Source: Candidatus Aenigmatarchaeota archaeon (lineage in GTDB: Archaea; Aenigmatarchaeota; Aenigmatarchaeia; GW2011-AR5). From it: a DNA stretch of 17,429 bases. The stretch's first letter is position 1; every line of letters begins with the position of its first letter. The stretch spans positions 1 through 17,429 of the forward strand of contig JAGVVX010000006.1 of the NCBI GenBank assembly GCA_018304565.1, in the 5' to 3' direction. Positions 13,459 through 17,429 of this stretch are shown here, in pieces. The notes under the pieces were generated by a model that was not told the origin of the DNA, did no database searches, and saw only the letters and a program-made list of their open reading frames with translations. A program made the translations under genes and the position numbers.

Positions 13459-13697
13459 CGTGTCTTCTTCTCCCCGCTTTTCTTTGAAAAGTAAAACGGC
13501 AGCAAAAACAAGATGATAATAACAAGCACAATTGTTATAAGGTTTGATATTCCTTCAATGGAAGAAAATATTTCCATGCCCGGTAGTGATTGCCCTATCT
13601 GAGGAATGTAGACTTTGGATATGTAAATCAGCAAATGCACGCCTATTATTGCAATTATGATTGTAGCAATAAGATTCTTAATGTCTTTTGCCGCCAT
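13455..13697 (-). CDS. Small two-pass membrane protein, unknown function
   Basis: An 80-aa protein with two hydrophobic helices, about residues 9-27 (LIATIIIAIIGVHLLIYIS) and 53-72 (LITIVLVIIILFLLPFYF), separated by a 25-residue loop, and a basic tail (KKSGEKKTR). The frame stays open to 13769, but that part is the end of the nuclease gene in another frame. The Shine-Dalgarno GGAGGAT lies 5 nt before ATG 13697, which decides the start. The gene begins 1 nt after the nuclease stop and overlaps the ureohydrolase start by 4 nt. No homologue is recognised. A membrane protein between a nuclease and a ureohydrolase has no obvious functional reason. Confidence 0.75.
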   Translation of the reverse strand: MAAKDIKNLIATIIIAIIGVHLLIYISKVYIPQIGQSLPGMEIFSSIEGISNLITIVLVIIILFLLPFYFSKKSGEKKTR

Positions 13698-13698
13698 G

Positions 13699-14400
13699 CT
13701 AATCCTCCAGGATAGATTTCTCGTATTTTTTACTGAGAAGCTGGCGGATGCGCTTTGCCATGCCTTCACCTATTCCTTCTACCTGCTGCAGTTGTTTTTC
13801 ATTTGCCGCAAAAATTTTCTCAGGCGTCAGGAAATGCTTTAGTAGGTTCTTGCCTTTTACCGTTGATACGCCCGGCAACCCGGATACGAGGAATTCCTGC
13901 TCCTGGTTTGTGCTCTTTGTGGGTCTTTTGCCGCGTATAGCGATGCTTCTTTTTTCCTGCAGCTGCTCACGCTTCGCTATGGTATAAAGCATCTGCGCGC
14001 TTTCAAGAGGTGTCTTGGTCCAGATAATAGGTATTGAATAGTCAACTATAATGCTGGCTAGAGCTCCACGAATCGCATTGGGGTGCATGTTTATACCTGT
14101 ATCGAAAACCTCTTCACCTTCTATCAACAGTACTGGCGAAGGAAATTGCTTCATGTTCGAAAGCTGGGCAAAAAGCCGCTGGTCCATGATGCTGGCGACG
14201 AAATCCTTTGCCGTCTTCCTTTCGCAAGCAACCCTGTCGCTAAGCAGATAATCAGCAACATCCAGCTGCTGCTCTCGAAGATCGCAGTGCTTTTTTAAAA
14301 TAGAAGCGACCTTGGAGCCGAGCTCCCTGTGGTCGGCGTATATGACGACGCTTTTTCCGTCCTTGAATGCGGTTTGAATCATATTTTTGTTCTCTTTCAT
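13699..14400 (-). CDS. ERCC4/XPF-family structure-specific nuclease with HhH domain
   Basis: A 233-aa nuclease. The catalytic ERCC4 domain carries D23 (ADHREL), D50 (DVADYL) and the signature ERKTAKDF (60-67), with GALASIIVDYSIPI from 112. Residues about 171-223 form a tandem helix-hairpin-helix (VSGLPGVSTVKGKNLLKHF and VEGIGEGMAKRIRQLL) that binds branched DNA. The family cleaves 3'-flap and fork structures. In euryarchaeal Hef the same two parts follow a helicase; here they stand alone, as in the short crenarchaeal XPF, and a Hef-like helicase without nuclease lies at the right edge of the window. There is no clear PCNA-binding box at the C-terminus. The gene is the first of a tight six-gene run. 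Confidence 0.92.
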   Translation of the reverse strand: MKENKNMIQTAFKDGKSVVIYADHRELGSKVASILKKHCDLREQQLDVADYLLSDRVACERKTAKDFVASIMDQRLFAQLSNMKQFPSPVLLIEGEEVFDTGINMHPNAIRGALASIIVDYSIPIIWTKTPLESAQMLYTIAKREQLQEKRSIAIRGKRPTKSTNQEQEFLVSGLPGVSTVKGKNLLKHFLTPEKIFAANEKQLQQVEGIGEGMAKRIRQLLSKKYEKSILED

Positions 14401-14409
14401 TGCAGGGAT

Positions 14410-14604
14410 CTAATCAATATCTGTAAGTTGAGATGCGCCATGGGTTATGGTTGGTTGCCATATCATGTATTCTGGCCAGCTTCTTGAGGAAGAAATTCTC
14501 AGCCTCCGGTATTCCGGCGAACCATCCATAAATATCTCCTGACTTCCGTCTTTGTAGTAACACACAACTTTGTTGTTCACGAAGGCTACTAGATGTGGTT
14601 CCAT
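14410..14604 (-). CDS. Hypothetical protein, 64 aa
   Basis: A small soluble-looking protein that I do not recognise. It contains AFVNNKVVCYYKDGSQEIF, which reads as two beta strands with a turn, then an Arg/Ser-rich stretch and WPEYMIWQPTITHGASQL. The frame opens at 14625, but a TTTATAAAA box (14626-14634) is centred 26 nt before the ATG at 14604, so the message probably starts at that ATG, leaderless. The stop lies 9 nt before the nuclease start, so it may lead that operon. Confidence is limited by its small size. Confidence 0.55.
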   Translation of the reverse strand: MEPHLVAFVNNKVVCYYKDGSQEIFMDGSPEYRRLRISSSRSWPEYMIWQPTITHGASQLTDID

Positions 14605-14625
14605 ATAATTGATAATAAGAAACAA

Positions 14626-14634
14626 TTTTATAAA
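14626..14634 (-). promoter_or_regulatory. TATA box of the 64-aa gene
   Basis: TTTATAAAA on the minus strand is centred 26 nt before the ATG at 14604 and overlaps the stop codon of the Nudix gene. It supports the shorter start and possibly drives the nuclease operon too. Confidence 0.5.
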
Positions 14635-15041
14635 GTTAATTTTTCCTTCATGAATTCGTCCGCCTTTTCCAGTACGTTCTTTGAATTCTGGTAGGTGGTG
14701 AGTTTCATGGCGTCTTCAAAAGGCAGCCACTTGAAGCCCCGGTGCTCAGCGGAGAGACGCACTTCCTTGGTTGTTGGCTCAGCAAGGAAAAAGATAACGT
14801 CTTTTACGATAAGGTCTTTATGGCGGTAGAAATAGCTTATTCTTTTGCGAAAGCCCGGAATAATGTTAATATCAAGCCCTGTTTCTTCCTTCGTTTCCCG
14901 TCGGGCTGTGTCTTCCTCTTCCTCCCCTTCCTCAACATGACCTTTGGGAAAATCCCAGTGTCCGCTGGGATAGTGCAGAAGAAGGTATTCTTTGCTGGCT
15001 TTATGAAAGACAACAACGCCGCATGATTTCTCGCGCTTCAT
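14628..15041 (-). CDS. Nudix hydrolase, diadenosine tetraphosphatase-like
   Basis: A 137-aa Nudix protein. The full Nudix box spans 34-56 (G-x5-E-x7-R-E-x-x-E-E-x-G-L): GHVEEGE, then RRETKEETGL, with the metal-binding glutamates intact. The N-terminus CGVVVFHKASKEYLLLHYPS and HWDFPKGHVE resemble asymmetric Ap4A hydrolases. Such enzymes remove diadenosine polyphosphates or other nucleoside diphosphate-linked compounds. Exact substrate is not fixed by sequence. A TTTTTATT box (15061-15068) is about 25 nt before the ATG at 15041, so the message is probably leaderless. Confidence 0.9.
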   Translation of the reverse strand: MKREKSCGVVVFHKASKEYLLLHYPSGHWDFPKGHVEEGEEEEDTARRETKEETGLDINIIPGFRKRISYFYRHKDLIVKDVIFFLAEPTTKEVRLSAEHRGFKWLPFEDAMKLTTYQNSKNVLEKADEFMKEKLTL

Positions 15042-15060
15042 AAATAGAATTAGAGAGAAG

Positions 15061-15068
15061 TGAATAAA
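15061..15068 (-). promoter_or_regulatory. Probable TATA box of the Nudix gene
   Basis: A T-rich TTTTTATT stretch on the minus strand is centred about 24 nt before the ATG at 15041. The same T-rich region may end the upstream PurM-family transcript. Confidence 0.35.
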
Positions 15069-15077
15069 AAGAAAATT

Positions 15078-16103
15078 TCAGTAAACTACAGTGCTCCCGT
15101 CGTACTGAGATTCTATTGAAATTCTTCCCGTGCCCCTGTTGACTGCGCCTATTTGCTCTGCAGGAAAATGCTTCCTCAGGGTCTCAAGCGCTTGTTCTGC
15201 TCTTCCCTGCGGCACAGCAACAGCATAGCCGACGCCGTTGTTGAATCTTGTGTACATCTTTTCAGAAGAGGGGTCAAGCTCGTATGCAAACCTGAAAATT
15301 TCCTGCGGCTCCAGCCTGTGCGTTCTGCCAACTTCGATATCAACATCTCTTTCTGGCGCCAGCTCTCTGAGCTTTGAGAGGCCTCCGCCGGTTATATGAA
15401 CCATTCCGTGAATGTCCTCTCTCATGTACTTTATCATATCCTTCAAAGCCGTCATGTAGACGTGCGTGGGTATTGTAAGTTCCCCGCCTACGGTTGCTCC
15501 CCATGGCAATGGAGTTTCAAGAGTCATCCCTCTTTTATCGAATAATTCCTGCCTGTAAAAGCTCAGGCCGTTTGAGTGTATTCCGCTGCTTCCCAGCCCA
15601 ATAACGACGTCGCCTGGCCGTGTGCGCGGCGTTATTTCTTCGCCTTTTCTGCAATAGCCTTGGGCTGTTATGCCCATTTCGAAGCCCTGAAGGGCATTTA
15701 TTATTGCTGTTTCTCCTGCAGTGATTGCTATTCCATGTTCTTTGCACAGATCAGCCAGCGTTCCAACCATTCTGAATATCTTTTCATGGTTTTCTTCCTG
15801 AATCAGGATATGGTCTTGTAAAGAAACAGGCACATAATTGCCTTCCATCAAATCATCTACAACCATGGCAAATGCGTCCTGTACGCCGTATTCAAGCGTG
15901 TCCATCTGCCAATGCAGCAAGCCTTTTGTGCCGATGCCGTCCACTGCATCTTGAGAAAAATAGTCATTCCAGCGCGGGTCGTTGACTCTCTTGAAGCGTT
16001 TTTCGTGTGGAATTACAAAAACAGGCCCGTCACGATGAGTCTTGCCGATGAGTCTTCTTACTTGATCATTGAAAGGTTTTGCCGGGTCATAGATTTCTGG
16101 CAT
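15078..16103 (-). CDS. PurM-family protein (AIR synthase-like)
   Basis: A 341-aa ATP-dependent enzyme of the PurM/ThiL/SelD/HypE superfamily, closest in pattern to phosphoribosylformylglycinamidine cyclo-ligase, which makes aminoimidazole ribotide in purine synthesis. Motifs: VDGIGTK (54-60), AGETA (129-133), GDVVIGLGSSGIHSNG (164-179), HITGGGLSKL (236-245) and MYTRFNNGVG (283-292), all matching PurM positions. Differences from standard PurM include an N-terminal segment through residue 50 without the usual Gly-rich start, HWQMDTLEYGVQDAFAM in place of the common alanine-rich helix, and FNNGVG for FNMGxG. No other purine gene is nearby. The ATG at 16103 has a TTTTATAAG box about 24 nt upstream. 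A related but different substrate is possible. Confidence 0.75.
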   Translation of the reverse strand: MPEIYDPAKPFNDQVRRLIGKTHRDGPVFVIPHEKRFKRVNDPRWNDYFSQDAVDGIGTKGLLHWQMDTLEYGVQDAFAMVVDDLMEGNYVPVSLQDHILIQEENHEKIFRMVGTLADLCKEHGIAITAGETAIINALQGFEMGITAQGYCRKGEEITPRTRPGDVVIGLGSSGIHSNGLSFYRQELFDKRGMTLETPLPWGATVGGELTIPTHVYMTALKDMIKYMREDIHGMVHITGGGLSKLRELAPERDVDIEVGRTHRLEPQEIFRFAYELDPSSEKMYTRFNNGVGYAVAVPQGRAEQALETLRKHFPAEQIGAVNRGTGRISIESQYDGSTVVY

Positions 16104-16121
16104 CTGGTTTTCTACACATCT

Positions 16122-16131
16122 AATCCTTATA
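16122..16131 (-). promoter_or_regulatory. TATA box of the PurM-family gene
   Basis: ATTTTATAAG on the minus strand is centred about 24 nt before the ATG at 16103, with no Shine-Dalgarno between. It suits a leaderless message. It lies just past the vapC stop. Confidence 0.5.
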
Positions 16132-16134
16132 AAA

Positions 16135-16503
16135 TCATTTCACGAATTCAACATTGTCCAGTTCTTTGAATTGCATATCACCTGTAAGGAACTTTAACCC
16201 CAGTCTTTTTGCAATTATGTAGCCTATAGAATCTGCATAAGAGAACTTTTTCGGATAGTTTAGCTTGAATGTTGACGCATCAAAAATCATATCAATATTT
16301 ATCGGAACGCAAAAATCTTTGAGGGTTTCTATAAACTTCATCGCAATTTTTTTGTCGTAGGTTTTTATCAAATTATAATAAAGCTCGAGAAGATTGAAGT
16401 AAGATGTTGCAATATCAGATTTTGAATATTCTTCGTAATTCACATTTCCTTTGAAAATTTCTATAAGAGCGTAAGTGTCAAAGAAATAGGCATTATCTGT
16501 CAT
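16135..16503 (-). CDS. vapC: PIN-domain toxin VapC
   Basis: A 122-aa PIN-domain ribonuclease, the toxin of a type II toxin-antitoxin pair. The four acidic residues of the active site are D9 (FFDTYAL), E40 (NLLELYY), D91 (SYADSIGY) and D109 (LTGDMQF). VapC toxins usually cut tRNA or rRNA and are held inactive by VapB. The ATG overlaps the vapB stop (ATGA). Codons are distinctly more A/T-ending than in the flanking genes, which fits a horizontally acquired module. Target RNA is unknown. Confidence 0.9.
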   Translation of the reverse strand: MTDNAYFFDTYALIEIFKGNVNYEEYSKSDIATSYFNLLELYYNLIKTYDKKIAMKFIETLKDFCVPINIDMIFDASTFKLNYPKKFSYADSIGYIIAKRLGLKFLTGDMQFKELDNVEFVK

Positions 16504-16712
16504 CTGTTCCAGTCTCGGCGAGCTTCGTCTTTAACTTTTTGCGCATCTATTTTCCAGCCTTTAAGCGAACCAAATAACTTGCTTAAGTCCCCCTTCTTTG
16601 CAACACTAACAAAGACAGTTTCATTTTCTCTTAATTTTTTCTCTTTGACAAGCTCACTGGGAAATATAACACCTAAAGAATTCCCAATTTTTCTTACTTT
16701 AAGGTCTGGCAT
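16500..16712 (-). CDS. vapB: AbrB-type antitoxin VapB
   Basis: A 70-aa protein with an N-terminal swapped-hairpin AbrB/SpoVT DNA-binding domain (KVRKIGNSLGVIFPSELVKE) and a C-terminal tail (KKGDLSKLFGSLKGW) that would wrap the toxin. It neutralises VapC and normally represses its own operon. The frame opens at GTG 16721, but ATG 16712 gives a start MPDLKVRKIG typical of the family and follows a GTGGT at 5 nt, so I use it. Inverted repeats upstream are likely operators. Confidence 0.9.
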   Translation of the reverse strand: MPDLKVRKIGNSLGVIFPSELVKEKKLRENETVFVSVAKKGDLSKLFGSLKGWKIDAQKVKDEARRDWNR

Positions 16713-16722
16713 GAATACCACT

Positions 16723-16762
16723 TGTTAAACTCATGTTATACATATGTTTAACATATATAAAA
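16723..16762 (-). promoter_or_regulatory. vapBC promoter with nested inverted repeats
   Basis: TGTTAAAC (16723-16730) is inverted as GTTTAACA (16746-16753), and ATATGTT (16742-16748) is inverted as AACATAT (16750-16756) around a single T. On the minus strand TTTTATATATG (about 16752-16762) reads as a TATA box. Overlap of the repeats with the box suggests operator sites for VapB autoregulation. Confidence 0.5.
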
Positions 16763-16774
16763 GGTTTTCGGTAT

Positions 16775-17429
16775 TCACCCCATCCCGAACTCCTTCATGC
16801 CCTTCTGCACGTCCTGCTTTTTCTGCGCTGCGTAAAGCAATGTTCGCATCTTCTTTTCTTTGTTTTTTGCAGACCAGTGGTAGGCTTCGTCGCGCGTCTT
16901 TTTTGTTATCATCATTACTGCCCTTCCGGGCTGGGTTCTTGCGGTCCTTCCGATGCGCTGCACCATCCTGATGGCCGAAGGCACGGGCTCGTAGAAAATC
17001 ACCAGATTCGTCTCGGCAATATCAAGCCCTTCTTCCCCTATCTGCGTCGCGACCAGTGCGTTGTAGAATCCCATGCTGAATTCGTTGATAATCTGCAGCT
17101 GCTCTTTCTGGCTCAGCCCTTTCCCTTTTTTCTTTGCCTGGCCTATGAATTCCACAGGCGCTGCCAAAGGCACGTCTTCCAGGGCTTCGGTTATGCGCGT
17201 GATGGTGTCCCTGTACTGTGCAAAAACGATAATCTTGGCGAATTTGTTCCTCTTTAGCTCATCGCCGACGATCTGCTTAAGTTTTTCAATTTTCGGATGC
17301 TCTACGCCTTCCTTGAAAAGTTCCCCGGCAAGCCGCACTGCGTTCTGGAAATTCTCTTCCTTCTGTAGCCGAGCCACGGCGCGCGTTGTTTCTGCTTTTA
17401 ATTTCTCCAGGTATCTTTCCAGTGAATAG
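16775..17429 (-). CDS. Hef/FANCM-type DNA helicase, C-terminal part (partial)
   Basis: The frame is open through the right edge, giving 217 residues of the second RecA domain of an SF2 helicase. Motif IV is KIIVFAQYRDT, motif V ALVATQIGEEGLDIAETNLV, and motif VI QRIGRTARTQPG; FYEPVPSAIRMVQRIGRTAR and KTRDEAYHWSAKNKEKKM match the archaeal Hef/FANCM group, which remodels stalled forks. The protein ends at EFGMG soon after the helicase core, whereas euryarchaeal Hef continues into an ERCC4 nuclease domain. The nuclease is instead a separate gene at 14400-13699. The N-terminal RecA domain and start lie outside the window. Confidence 0.88.
   Translation of the reverse strand, partial: YSLERYLEKLKAETTRAVARLQKEENFQNAVRLAGELFKEGVEHPKIEKLKQIVGDELKRNKFAKIIVFAQYRDTITRITEALEDVPLAAPVEFIGQAKKKGKGLSQKEQLQIINEFSMGFYNALVATQIGEEGLDIAETNLVIFYEPVPSAIRMVQRIGRTARTQPGRAVMMITKKTRDEAYHWSAKNKEKKMRTLLYAAQKKQDVQKGMKEFGMG

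Noticed and set aside
16733..17257. A 174-aa plus-strand open frame opposite the helicase
   Set aside because: The minus strand carries clear SF2 motifs IV-VI; the plus frame is Cys/Leu/Phe-rich with no motif.

Overview
The window is archaeal. It carries a TATA-binding protein, a Cdc21/MCM replicative helicase interrupted by an intein, a four-subunit 2-oxoacid:ferredoxin oxidoreductase (porGDAB), two diphthamide-pathway enzymes (Dph5/DphB and a Dph6-type ATPase), a DUF357 protein, and separate XPF-type nuclease and Hef/FANCM-type helicase genes. Many starts have an A/T-rich box about 24-30 nt upstream and no good Shine-Dalgarno, as in archaea that make leaderless mRNAs. Gene density is high, many genes are small, and stop/start overlaps are frequent. 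The phylum cannot be fixed from this window; a DPANN-like or deep euryarchaeal lineage is only an inference.

Layout. 1-136: tail of a probable Y1/IS200-type transposase, then two small hairpins. 137-919 (+): methylthioadenosine phosphorylase, convergent with a minus-strand porG-porD-porA-porB operon (3716-922). 3717-3946: a short divergent stretch with a shared TATA-like box and a probably frameshifted small CxxC gene on the plus strand. 4404-3943 and 5181-4483 (-): an unknown protein and a Dph6-type ATPase. 5367-5687 (+) pterin dehydratase meets 6100-5699 (-) YjbQ. 6341-11440 (+): an information-processing block of TBP, MCM with intein, an OB-fold/winged-helix RPA-like protein, and a 58-aa single-pass membrane protein.

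14400-11437 (-): a tight six-gene run of XPF-type nuclease, two-pass membrane protein, ureohydrolase, unknown 91-aa protein, diphthine synthase and DUF357. It is preceded by an unknown 64-aa protein, a Nudix hydrolase and a PurM-family enzyme, all on the minus strand. A vapBC toxin-antitoxin pair (16712-16135) lies before the C-terminal part of a Hef-like helicase that runs off the right edge.

How the genes fit together. PorGDAB would supply reduced ferredoxin while interconverting 2-oxoacids and acyl-CoA. Dph5 and Dph6 would modify elongation factor 2. MCM, the RPA-like protein, the XPF nuclease and the Hef-like helicase belong to replication and fork repair. The most unusual parts are a 112-bp array of four perfect hairpins between MCM and the RPA-like gene, a Cys/His-rich C-terminal extension on TBP, and four TTTAAA boxes in front of TBP. 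No tRNA, rRNA or CRISPR array was seen, and no gene-free stretch exceeds 300 bases.
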